This document shows, piece by piece, positions 1-6,668 of a DNA stretch of 43,372 nt (position 1 is its first letter; each line of letters opens with the position of its first letter). The notes below the pieces were generated by a model that saw only the letters and a list, made by a program, of their open reading frames with translations, searched no databases and was not told where the DNA came from. The stretch is from Gemmatimonadota bacterium. Its GTDB lineage: Bacteria; Gemmatimonadota; Gemmatimonadetes; Gemmatimonadales; Gemmatimonadaceae. Position numbers and translations under genes: made by a program. The DNA is taken from positions 1 to 43,372 of the forward strand of contig JAGWRI010000238.1 in NCBI GenBank assembly GCA_028876525.1, read 5' to 3'.

Positions 1-1242
1 CGGGGCCCCGCGGGCGGCGCCGGCCCGCCGGGCCGCGACCAGCCGCCGGATGGCCGCGATGCCCGACGCCGGCCCGACCGCGAGCATCGCGAACGCCCAC
101 CGCCAGCCCACCGCCGCCTGGACCGGGGGCACCAGCTGGATGGAGATCATGGTGAGCAAGAAGCCGAGCGACGTCTGCAGCGTGAGCGCCGTTCCCACCG
201 AATGCGGGGGGACGCTCTCGGTGACCAGCGTGCTGAACTGCGCCGAGTCGGCCACGACGAAGAAGCCCCAGACCACGGCCACCGCCGCCGTGACCCAGAA
301 CGCGCCGCCGAACGTGAGGCCGACCAGCAGGGCGCAGCATCCGCTGGCCGCCATGGCCACCGTGACGAGCCAGGTGCGCCCGCGGCGGTCGGCCACGAGC
401 CCGCCCCACACGCACCCCGCCCCGCCGGCCGCGATGGCCAGGAACGACACCAGCGACGCGATCTCGCCGGTGCGCGCCCCGGCGGCCATGCCGCTCGCGG
501 CGGCGCTGGCGGCGATGAACACCGGCGCCCACGTCCACATCGAGTACAGCTCGAACATGTGGCCCAGGTATCCCGCGGTGGCCAGCCGCCAGGTGCGTTC
601 CCGGTACACGGTGCCGACCAGCGACCACGAGAAGGGACGCGCCGGGAAGGCGTACGGCCCGTCGTCGTAGCCCAGCGCCACGATCAGCGCGCCCAGCGCC
701 GCGAATCCGCTCACCGTGTACAGCACCAGCGTGACGCCGGCGCCCGGAAACGCGTGCACGAGATACGGGCTGGCCTTCCCGATGGTGAGCGCGCCGACCA
801 CGGTGCCGATGCCGAGTCCGCGCCGCGACCGGAACCAGGTGGCGATCATCTTCATCGCCGGCGGGTAGACGCCGGCGAGCGCGAACCCGGTGACCAGGCG
901 CAGCGCCAGCGCCGCGTGATAGGTCGGCGCGTGGACGAGCAGCGCGTTCGCCGCCGCGCCGAGCAGCGCGGACCCGGCGAACAGCCGCTTGGAGGGCACG
1001 ATGTCGGCGAGATTGAGGACGGCGGTCGCGGCCGTGCCAAGGACGAAGCCGAACTGGACGATCGTGACCAGCCATCCCGTCTGCGATTCGGTGAGCCGCC
1101 AGCGCTCGGCGAGCTGCGGACCGACGGCCGCGGCGGCGAGCCAGAGCGACATCCCGAACAGCTCGGCGCACGAGAGCAGGCCGAGTTGGCGCCAGCGGCG
1201 GGGGGCGCGGTCGGGCCCGGGAGCGATGGGGGCGTCGGTCAT
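1..1242 (-). CDS. MFS transporter (3' end cut by window edge)
   Basis: About 414 codons are open from the ATG at 1242 to the left edge with no stop, so the C-terminus is missing. The translation, read on the reverse strand, begins MTDAPIAPGPDRAPRRWRQ and then alternates hydrophobic helices and short basic loops in the way of Major Facilitator Superfamily proteins: first helix about residues 20-45, a loop with the MFS-like run ATWFRSRRGLGIG in the first half, and a second-half loop with GGLVADRRGRTW, which resembles the MFS motif-A pattern G-x-x-x-D-R-x-G-R. It should be an inner-membrane secondary transporter. The substrate cannot be read from the sequence. It lies head to tail with the glycosylase gene that ends 51 bases upstream of its start, both on the minus strand. 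A TACTTTCG box lies 7 bases before the ATG and no Shine-Dalgarno is visible. Confidence 0.85.
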   Translation of the reverse strand, partial: MTDAPIAPGPDRAPRRWRQLGLLSCAELFGMSLWLAAAAVGPQLAERWRLTESQTGWLVTIVQFGFVLGTAATAVLNLADIVPSKRLFAGSALLGAAANALLVHAPTYHAALALRLVTGFALAGVYPPAMKMIATWFRSRRGLGIGTVVGALTIGKASPYLVHAFPGAGVTLVLYTVSGFAALGALIVALGYDDGPYAFPARPFSWSLVGTVYRERTWRLATAGYLGHMFELYSMWTWAPVFIAASAAASGMAAGARTGEIASLVSFLAIAAGGAGCVWGGLVADRRGRTWLVTVAMAASGCCALLVGLTFGGAFWVTAAVAVVWGFFVVADSAQFSTLVTESVPPHSVGTALTLQTSLGFLLTMISIQLVPPVQAAVGWRWAFAMLAVGPASGIAAIRRLVAARRAGAARGAP

Positions 1243-1293
1243 GGAGCGCCGAAAGTAACTCCGGCGCCGTGAACCGGCAGCGGGCCGGCGCGC

Positions 1294-2175
1294 CTACAAT
1301 TCGTCGAGCGACCGCGGCCAGTCCTGCCCGAGGAGGCGCGACAGCGCGCGATCGGCCAGCAGGCGGCCCCCGGTCTGGCAGCGGGCGCAGTAGTTCGTCT
1401 CGTTGTCGGCGTAGCGGATGCGCTGCACCGGCGCGCCGCAGGCGGGGCAGGGCTGCCGGAATCGCCCGTGCACCGCCATCCCCTCGCGGAACGCCGTCAC
1501 CTTCTCCGGGAATCCGTCGCCGGTCTCGCGACGGAGCCGGTCGGTCCACGCCGCCAGGGTCGCGCGCGCCGCGTCGTGCAACCGCGTTACCGCGTCGTCG
1601 TCCATCTTCGCGGAGAGCATGAGCGGCGACAGCCGCGCCGCGTGCAGGATCTCGTCGGAATACGCGTTGCCGATTCCGTCGAACAGCCGCGGATCGGTGA
1701 GCGCGCGCTTGAGCGTGTGATTCTCCGCCCGGAGCCGCCGGGCGAACTGCGCCGGCGTGGCCGCGAAGACGTCGAGCCCGCCGCGATCGAACGCGGCCAG
1801 GGCGGCGCGGCCGCGCACCAGGTGCACCGACGCGCGGCGGGTCGTGCCGGCCTCGGTGAGCACGAGCGTTCCATCGGCGAAATCCAGCGCGAGCAGCGCG
1901 ATCCGGCCCGGCGGCTTCCTTCCCCGCGCCAGCCAACGCAGCCGCCCCGCGATCATGAGGTGGATCACCAGATGCAGCTCGTCGTCGAACCCGAGCACGA
2001 GGCGCTTGCCGATGCGCGACGCGCCCCGAGCCGCGCGCCCCTCGAGCGCGGCGAGTGGCGGCTCGACCGATCGCAGCACGAACGGGTTGAGCAGCCGGAC
2101 GTGCTCCACCGGCCGCCCCACGATCCGGCGGTCGAGCGCTTCCATATAGATGGTGACGTCGGGCAGCTCGGGCAT
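1294..2175 (-). CDS. mutM: Formamidopyrimidine-DNA glycosylase family protein (Fpg/Nei, MutM-like)
   Basis: The product has 293 residues and should excise oxidised bases (8-oxoguanine, FaPy or oxidised pyrimidines) and nick the DNA by its lyase activity. The start at 2175 is fixed by biochemistry: the family needs Pro as residue 2 and Glu as residue 3, and the protein begins MPELPD. A longer frame up to 2283 would bury this Pro and is wrong. Lys57 of the GKRL loop is in the expected place, the helix-two-turn-helix lies around residues 155-180 (LFDGIGNAYSDEIL), and a C4 zinc finger uses Cys243, Cys246, Cys263 and Cys266. After the last Cys pair the usual Gln-Arg is spread out as QTGGR. Asp replaces the usual Glu6. 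It diverges from the CPBP protease gene across 100 bases. Whether it is MutM or Nei-like in specificity is not decided by sequence alone. Confidence 0.9.
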   Translation of the reverse strand: MPELPDVTIYMEALDRRIVGRPVEHVRLLNPFVLRSVEPPLAALEGRAARGASRIGKRLVLGFDDELHLVIHLMIAGRLRWLARGRKPPGRIALLALDFADGTLVLTEAGTTRRASVHLVRGRAALAAFDRGGLDVFAATPAQFARRLRAENHTLKRALTDPRLFDGIGNAYSDEILHAARLSPLMLSAKMDDDAVTRLHDAARATLAAWTDRLRRETGDGFPEKVTAFREGMAVHGRFRQPCPACGAPVQRIRYADNETNYCARCQTGGRLLADRALSRLLGQDWPRSLDEL

Positions 2176-2275
2176 CGCCGGAATGATCGCGCCGGCCGCT
2201 CCATGGCGCGAGCCCGACCGGGGACGCACTTTCAGGGGCGCGCGCCGCGCGCCGCGTCCCGATCTCCGAGCCCGC

Positions 2276-3016
2276 ATGCGCACGCTCGCCTTCTCGTCGT
2301 GGTTCTACCTCGCCTTCGTGACCCTCGGGCTTCCGTACGGCGCGATCAACACCGCCCGCCGCACGCGCAGCCCCGACGGGCCGGCGGCCATCCCGTCGCG
2401 CGCGCAGATGCACTGGAACGGGGTCGCCACGCATCTCCTGCTGTTCGGCATCTCGTGGTACGCGGGGATGCTGCAGGGGCTGCGCTTCCTCGGCCCGGCG
2501 GAGGTCACCCCCATCGACCTGCTCGCCGGCGCCGCGGCGCTGGCCCTGCTCGCGGCGACGGCCGTCGTGTCGCGCGCCGTCCGCAGCGAAGATGAGCGAA
2601 GTCGCATGTGGGTGCTGGGCTTCCTCCCGCGCACGTGGCGAGAGGGCGTGCCGTTCGCGGTGCTCGCCGCCGTCGCCGCGGTGTCGGAAGAGCTGACCTA
2701 CCGCGGCGTGGTGTTCGCCCTGTTCGCGATGCTCACCGGCAGCGGCGTGGCCGGCGCGCTGCTGTCGGCCGCCGTGTTCGCCGCCGCGCACTTCCCGCAG
2801 GGCGGCAAGAGCATGGGCCTGATCTTCGCGATCGCGCTCATCAAGCAGGGGCTCGTCGTGCTGACGCATACGCTGTGGATTGCCATCGTCGTGCACTTCA
2901 CGTACAACGTGCTCACCGCGTTCCGCCTGCGCGGCCGCGCGCGGGCGGCCGATGGGGTCGATCCGAGACGCCGTCCGGCGGAATCGTCCACCTGGCGGGA
3001 CGGAATCGGCGGTTAA
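2276..3016 (+). CDS. CPBP family intramembrane glutamic endopeptidase
   Basis: This 246-residue membrane protein carries the three motifs of CPBP (Abi) intramembrane proteases: EELTYR (the EExxxR motif), FAAAH (FxxxH) and HFTYN (HxxxN). Family members cleave substrates within the inner membrane; relatives include Rce1 CAAX proteases and bacteriocin self-immunity proteins. Several hydrophobic helices are visible, with a long basic loop after the first. The ATG at 2276 is preferred because the upstream 42 in-frame codons from 2150 overlap the divergent glycosylase start and read as arginine-rich non-protein sequence, while MRTLAFSSWFYLAF gives a sensible first membrane helix. It stands alone between the glycosylase and a lipoprotein gene. 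No substrate can be inferred. Confidence 0.85.
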   Translation: MRTLAFSSWFYLAFVTLGLPYGAINTARRTRSPDGPAAIPSRAQMHWNGVATHLLLFGISWYAGMLQGLRFLGPAEVTPIDLLAGAAALALLAATAVVSRAVRSEDERSRMWVLGFLPRTWREGVPFAVLAAVAAVSEELTYRGVVFALFAMLTGSGVAGALLSAAVFAAAHFPQGGKSMGLIFAIALIKQGLVVLTHTLWIAIVVHFTYNVLTAFRLRGRARAADGVDPRRRPAESSTWRDGIGG

Positions 3017-3051
3017 CGCCCCGAATCGCCCGTTGGGCGCCGGCGCGAAGC

Positions 3052-3079
3052 TTGCAGCTTTTCCGGTTCGCAGTATTGT
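3052..3079 (+). promoter_or_regulatory. Candidate sigma-70-type promoter for the 3122 lipoprotein
   Basis: TTGCAG (3052-3057) and TATTGT (3074-3079) are separated by 16 bases and sit in a short AT-richer patch between 3017 and 3121. A start of transcription near 3086 would leave a 36-base leader with GGGAGG before the GTG at 3122. It would also place an alternative ATG at 3080 at or before the transcript start. The match is imperfect. Confidence 0.35.
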
Positions 3080-3121
3080 ATGCAGGTACCACTCTCTCCC
3101 CTGTCGGAACCGGGAGGCACC

Positions 3122-3754
3122 GTGCGGACCGCCACGCTGATCGCCGCCGTCCTGCCTGCAGCCGCGCTCGTCGCGGCCTGCCACCGTTCGCCGCGATCCG
3201 CCGACGACGCGGCGATGCAGCGCGACCTGAAGCTGGCCGCGACCGCGACGCTGAACCTCGCCACGCCGCCGGTGAACCCCGCCAACTTCAGAGATCTCGA
3301 AACTGCGCCGCCCACCGAGCTCCGCCCCGCGGCGCACCTGGTGAAGGCGCCGGGCCCGCGCGCCATCCGCTCCGCCACGCCCACGCTGCGCGCCGCCGAG
3401 ATTCCGCAGGTGGCGGCCACCACGCCGATGCCGCAGGCGCAGACGGTGTCCCTCGCCCCGGTGCCGGTGGTGACGCTCGATCCCGTGGCCTCGGCGCCGC
3501 GCCCCGGCGACGCGCCGCGGATGCCGGCGGTGGACGCCGCCGGCACCGCCGGCCGGGGGCAGGCGGGCTCGGGGTGGGCCGGCCCCGGAATCGGCGTCAT
3601 CATCCGCGGCGGCGGACTGGACGGCGACCACTGCGAGCCGCACGGGCGCGGCAACGTGCCGATTCCGGGCGTGTTTCTCCCCGGCCCGGGCGACATGGGC
3701 GGCGGCACGCGGTTCCCGGTGATCCGGCCGCGGGGCGGCACGACCCGCTACTGA
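3122..3754 (+). CDS. Proline/alanine-rich lipoprotein of unknown function
   Basis: The 210-residue product starts with a basic and hydrophobic segment ending in a lipobox (VAAC, Cys at about residue 20), so it should be an acylated envelope protein. The mature part is low complexity, rich in Ala, Pro and Thr, with a glycine-rich stretch near residues 155-180 and a Gly/Pro-rich C-terminus; no known domain is recognised. The GTG at 3122 was chosen because GGGAGG lies 4 bases upstream and the lipoprotein signal begins there; a start at the ATG 3080 would place 14 extra residues before the signal. A strong hairpin 22 bases after the stop ends the transcript. The function is unknown; a disordered envelope linker or surface lipoprotein is only a guess. 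Confidence 0.7.
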   Translation: MRTATLIAAVLPAAALVAACHRSPRSADDAAMQRDLKLAATATLNLATPPVNPANFRDLETAPPTELRPAAHLVKAPGPRAIRSATPTLRAAEIPQVAATTPMPQAQTVSLAPVPVVTLDPVASAPRPGDAPRMPAVDAAGTAGRGQAGSGWAGPGIGVIIRGGGLDGDHCEPHGRGNVPIPGVFLPGPGDMGGGTRFPVIRPRGGTTRY

Positions 3755-3776
3755 GCGCCGCCTGCACCGCAAGAGA

Positions 3777-3808
3777 CGAACGCCGCCGGATCGCTCCGGC
3801 GGCGTTCG
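3777..3808. terminator. Bidirectional hairpin terminator between convergent genes
   Basis: CGAACGCCGCCGGA (3777-3790) and its exact inverse complement (3795-3808) form a 14-bp perfect stem with the loop TCGC. It sits in the 79-base gap between the convergent stops at 3754 and 3834, so it can serve both strands. A short T-run (CGTTT) follows on the plus strand. Confidence 0.8.
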
Positions 3809-3833
3809 CGCGTTTCGGACGTGCGGTGCGTCG

Positions 3834-4430
3834 CTAGTGACCGCCGCCGACTCTGACCACGCCCGAGCCCTTGGCGACCAGCGACCCGATCGCGGCGTCG
3901 GAGGCGTGCGCGTCGAGCCTCGACTGCACGCGGGCCAGCGCCGTGGCCACCGGCACGCCCTGCTCGTTGAGCCGCGTGAGCACGTCGAGCGCCACGTCCA
4001 GCGAACGCCCCGGCGGCGCGTGCTTGACGAGCGTGCCGATCTGCGCGCGGGTGACGCCGCGCTCCATGGCGTACGCGCCGGCCTCGACCTCCCGGTCGTT
4101 CGGGCGGTGGCCGGCCTTCTCCATCGCTTCCCGGGCCGCCTCTTCATTGGTCTCGACGCGTGCCGCCGCCGCGACCACCTGCGCGTCGGACGCGCCCTTG
4201 GCCTGGCCCTCGTCCACCCGGTGCTCGATCGCCTCTTCCGGAACCCCGTGCGCGCGCGCCCGCGCGTACGTGGCCTCGAGCCGCGTCCGGCTGCTGGCGC
4301 TGAAGCTCGACGGAATCTGCGCCCGGGCGTTCGCGCTCGCCTGGGCGTCCGCGTGCGCGGCGGCCGAACCCTGCGCGGCCAGCGCGACGGGCGCCAGCAG
4401 GAGTGCGGCCAGCGTGATCGTTGCTCTCAT
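3834..4430 (-). CDS. Exported helical protein of unknown function
   Basis: The 198-residue product begins with a clear signal peptide (MRATITLAALLLAPVALAAQ, cleavage likely after the Ala run near residue 19). The mature part is charged, alanine-rich and apparently all helical, with loosely repeated segments built on the pattern G-V-P then an Arg/Val helix then G-x-S-D-A (for example RARAHGVPEEAIEHRV and RLNEQGVPVATALARV). The start at 4430 has GGAGGAACG immediately upstream. Its ATG overlaps the stop of the upstream gene as ATGA, so it is very probably translationally coupled to the glycogen-binding-domain protein and works with it at the envelope. No known family is recognised. Confidence 0.75.
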   Translation of the reverse strand: MRATITLAALLLAPVALAAQGSAAAHADAQASANARAQIPSSFSASSRTRLEATYARARAHGVPEEAIEHRVDEGQAKGASDAQVVAAAARVETNEEAAREAMEKAGHRPNDREVEAGAYAMERGVTRAQIGTLVKHAPPGRSLDVALDVLTRLNEQGVPVATALARVQSRLDAHASDAAIGSLVAKGSGVVRVGGGH

Positions 4431-5614
4431 CGTTCCTCCATCGTTGCGTGTGAACCGGTCGCGCCTGTGTCCTGAACGGTGACATAGGCCGACTCGCCGC
4501 CGAACCCGTCGCGGGCCGTGACGGCGCCCTCGGGCACGCGCCATGCGTGCCCGTCAATCCGAAATGCGTACCGGTACTGGCCCGGCGGCAGCGGCAGGTC
4601 CGCGTACCACACGCCGTTGCCGGCGCGCGAGGCCGGCACCAACTGCCAGCCGTTCCAGTCGCCGGCGATCTCCACGCGGCCGGCGTCCGGCGCGCGGATC
4701 GAGAGCCGCGTCGTGCCGACGGGCGGCGCCGGCGCGCCGCGCGCCTCGGGGAGGTGCGGCGGCGACGCCCCGCCCACTCGCAGCGTCAGGCCGGCCGCGA
4801 CGTAGTTGCCCCCCGCCGCGCCGGTGAGCCGGTCCGACGGATACCGTCCGGCGCCCACCTCGAGCGACACCGCGGGCGCCACCGCCACGTCGAACGACGC
4901 GCTCCCGAACGTCACGCGTTCGTCGGGCGCCTCGCGCCGGCCCAGCGACGCGGCCACCGTGACCGCGCCGGCCGCCATCGCGCCGCGCAACGTCCGGTCG
5001 GTGACCCGCACGCCGCCGACCGACATCGGCTCGTCGCGGAACGACAGCTCGCCGGCAACCGACGGATCGTCGCCGACCAACCGCCACCGGGCTCCGTACA
5101 CCGGCGCCGTGAGCGTGCGCGTCGCCGACACGAGCGTCGTCGTGCCGGGAAAGAGCCCGACCTGGCGGGCCGTGCTCACCGCGGCGTAGCCGGCGGCGGC
5201 GCTGGCGCCGCCGAACAGCGTCAGGCCGCTCCACGACCACTCCGCAACCGGCGTCAGCTCGCCTTCGGCGAACGCCGCGTCATACGACGTCCGTGATGCG
5301 CTGGCGGTGGTCGACAGCGCGACGGCGAAGCCGCCGCCGACCCGCGCTCGGGATTCGGCCGCCAGCGCGCCCCCCAGCGACCATGCGCCCTGCTGGAAGA
5401 AGGTCCCCGTGCCGGCGAGGGAGAGGTGCGCGTCCGATCCGCCGGCGAAGGTGATGCTCGGCGCGACGGTCATCGCGTTCGACCGCACGCCGCGCTCGTC
5501 CGTGGCGCTTCCCCCGCCCACGGAGAGCTGTCCCGTGGTCTGGGCCCGCGCGGTGGAGATCGGGGCGAGCACGCCGAGCGCCAGGGCCAGCGTCGTCATT
5601 CGGATGCCCATCAT
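4427..5614 (-). CDS. Outer-membrane-like protein with C-terminal glycogen-binding (CBM48/AMPK-beta-type) domain
   Basis: The 395-residue product has a signal peptide (to about residue 24, ...STARAQ). About 250 residues of alternating, glycine- and aromatic-spaced strands follow, typical of a beta-barrel or surface beta-protein. A C-terminal E-set domain (about residues 300-385) carries the glycogen-binding signature: VEIAGDWNGW, then W-Y-A-D-L-P-L-P-P-G-x-Y-x-Y and F-R-I-D-G. In AMPK-beta and CBM48 relatives these Trp and Tyr residues stack on alpha-glucans, but here the domain would be outside the cytoplasm. GGGAGG lies 1 base from the first ATG (5614) and 4 bases from the second (5611), so the start may be 5611. 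It is coupled by ATGA to the helical protein downstream and diverges from the plug-domain gene. The barrel is inferred from composition only. Confidence 0.75.
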   Translation of the reverse strand: MMGIRMTTLALALGVLAPISTARAQTTGQLSVGGGSATDERGVRSNAMTVAPSITFAGGSDAHLSLAGTGTFFQQGAWSLGGALAAESRARVGGGFAVALSTTASASRTSYDAAFAEGELTPVAEWSWSGLTLFGGASAAAGYAAVSTARQVGLFPGTTTLVSATRTLTAPVYGARWRLVGDDPSVAGELSFRDEPMSVGGVRVTDRTLRGAMAAGAVTVAASLGRREAPDERVTFGSASFDVAVAPAVSLEVGAGRYPSDRLTGAAGGNYVAAGLTLRVGGASPPHLPEARGAPAPPVGTTRLSIRAPDAGRVEIAGDWNGWQLVPASRAGNGVWYADLPLPPGQYRYAFRIDGHAWRVPEGAVTARDGFGGESAYVTVQDTGATGSHATMEER

Positions 5615-5891
5615 GCCTCCCTCGTTCGTCGTTCTGGCGGTTCGTACAGGCCGCCTGGGCGCGAAGTTCCGAATTCCGTCGATCGGACTTATATCACACG
5701 CTCACATGGAGTTGGAGCATTGACGCGGCGTGACGCCGGGCACAATTGTTTCCATGACGCTTACAACTGGGCGATTGACTCTGGAATCGGGAACCTGCAT
5801 TCTGCGGCAGACGCCTGCGTCCTTTCGCCATCGCGAGCCGTCGCTCGCCGCGGAATCGCCGGCAGGCGTGCCTCGATCGGGAGGTGTGCTC
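5615..5891. promoter_or_regulatory. Divergent intergenic region, probable promoters
   Basis: This 277-base gap separates the divergent glycogen-binding and plug-domain genes and is clearly AT-richer than its neighbours between about 5665 and 5765. On the minus strand TATAAG (5693 to 5688) is a good -10 for the left-hand gene, with no clear -35. On the plus strand TTGACG (5720-5725) is a good -35, but what follows 16-17 bases later (around CACAATTG) is a poor -10. No coding sequence or terminator is evident here. Confidence 0.4.
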
Positions 5892-6437
5892 ATGAGGCGA
5901 TTCGGATTTGCCGCCGCCGCGGGGCTCGCGGCCGCCCTGCTCGCCGCCGGCGGATTGGCCACACCGGCCGCCGCGCAGAGCGCGCAGAAGGCTCCCCCCA
6001 AGGACACGACCGCGGTCAAGGCCGACACGGGATTCCAGAGCGCCGGGATGCAGGAGTTCGAGCGGCGCCGGAAGCGGGGAAGCGGCTACTACCTCACGGG
6101 GCGCGAGTTGATGGCGCAGGACAACCAGTCGCTGGCCGACATCATCGCCACGAGGTTCCCCGGCCTGCGCGTGGTATACGGCCAGCACCTCAGCTCGCAG
6201 TACCTGGTGAGCACACGCGGCGAGGGGCCGAACGCCCTGATCGCCAACGGCGGCACGTCGCTCTGCTACGTGCAGGCGTTCGTGGACGGCTCGTTCGTCG
6301 AGGATGGCGACATCAGCTGGGTGCGCCCCACCGACGTGGCCGGCGTGGAGTACTACGACGGCACCCGCACGCCCCCGGCCTACCGCCGGCCCGACGGCCA
6401 GTGCGGCGTGGTGCTCATCTGGATGAGGTCCGGGTAG
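5892..6437 (+). CDS. Short exported TonB-receptor plug-like domain protein
   Basis: The 181-residue protein has a strong signal peptide (MRRFGFAAAAGLAAALLAAG..., cleavage near the PAAAQ at about residue 30). The remaining ~150 residues resemble the plug domain of TonB-dependent receptors: LTGRELMAQDNQSLADIIATRFPGLRVV, then a short beta stretch, then CYVQAFVDGSFVEDGDISWVRPTDVAGVEYYDG, matching the usual 'variant, path to name, residues defining the plug' layout. It ends right after GVVLIWMRSG, where a receptor would continue into the barrel, so there is no barrel and no TonB box is evident. GGGAGG with 7-base spacing fixes the ATG at 5892. A GC-rich hairpin follows the stop at once. Similar free-standing plug proteins occur in this phylum, but their role is unknown. 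Confidence 0.75.
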   Translation: MRRFGFAAAAGLAAALLAAGGLATPAAAQSAQKAPPKDTTAVKADTGFQSAGMQEFERRRKRGSGYYLTGRELMAQDNQSLADIIATRFPGLRVVYGQHLSSQYLVSTRGEGPNALIANGGTSLCYVQAFVDGSFVEDGDISWVRPTDVAGVEYYDGTRTPPAYRRPDGQCGVVLIWMRSG

Positions 6438-6439
6438 CG

Positions 6440-6462
6440 GCCGGCGGCTGACACCCGCCGGC
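6440..6462 (+). terminator. Hairpin terminator after the plug-domain gene
   Basis: GCCGGCGG (6440-6447) pairs exactly with CCGCCGGC (6455-6462) around a 7-base loop, starting two bases after the stop codon at 6437. No T-tract follows, so it may work with Rho or simply protect the transcript end. Confidence 0.6.
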
Positions 6463-6506
6463 TCCGGTCCCCGTAGTCCACGCTGATGCCGCGCGCTGTT
6501 CGGAAC

Positions 6507-6523
6507 TGGGACGTGGAGTCCCA
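6507..6523. promoter_or_regulatory. Palindrome, candidate enhancer site for the sigma-54 activator
   Basis: TGGGAC-GTGGA-GTCCCA is a perfect 6+5+6 inverted repeat centred at 6515. That is about 117 bases upstream of the transcription start predicted from the sigma-54 promoter at 6605-6622, the usual distance for the binding site of an NtrC-type activator. The encoded activator at 11839-13203 has a Fis-type DNA-binding domain and is the natural candidate to bind it. Confidence 0.5.
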
Positions 6524-6559
6524 CTTCCGCACATCGGGCTCCAACCCTTGCCGCGGCCC

Positions 6560-6574
6560 GGTGGTCTAACCACC
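6560..6574. promoter_or_regulatory. Second palindrome upstream of the sigma-54 promoter
   Basis: GGTGGT-CTA-ACCACC is a perfect inverted repeat centred at 6567, about 65 bases before the predicted transcription start. It does not match the 6507 palindrome in sequence, so it is either a site for another factor or RNA structure. Confidence 0.35.
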
Positions 6575-6604
6575 TGCTCATGAAGCACTTGGCCCCGTGC
6601 CCCC

Positions 6605-6622
6605 CTGGCACGGGCCTTGCCA
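6605..6622 (+). promoter_or_regulatory. Sigma-54 (RpoN) -24/-12 promoter of the ABC export operon
   Basis: CTGGCACGGGCCTTGCCA contains TGGCAC (-24), five bases, then TTGC (-12): the GG at 6607-6608 and the GC at 6619-6620 are ten bases apart as RpoN requires, and all bases of the core consensus TGGCAC-N5-TTGC match. Transcription would start near 6632, giving a leader of about 37 bases to the GTG at 6669. The same operon region encodes a sigma-54 activator (11839-13203). The left arm of a hairpin (6591-6601) pairs with the -24 element. Confidence 0.85.
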
Positions 6623-6668
6623 CTCCGAGTGGGCAGCCAATCCGACTGCCCGCTCGCCGAGGACTCGC

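Noticed and set aside
6551-6600. tRNA-like CTGCTCATGAAGCA near a CAT anticodon
   Set aside because: No acceptor stem pairs around it and no GGTTCGAATCC-type T-arm follows; it is promoter-region palindrome sequence.
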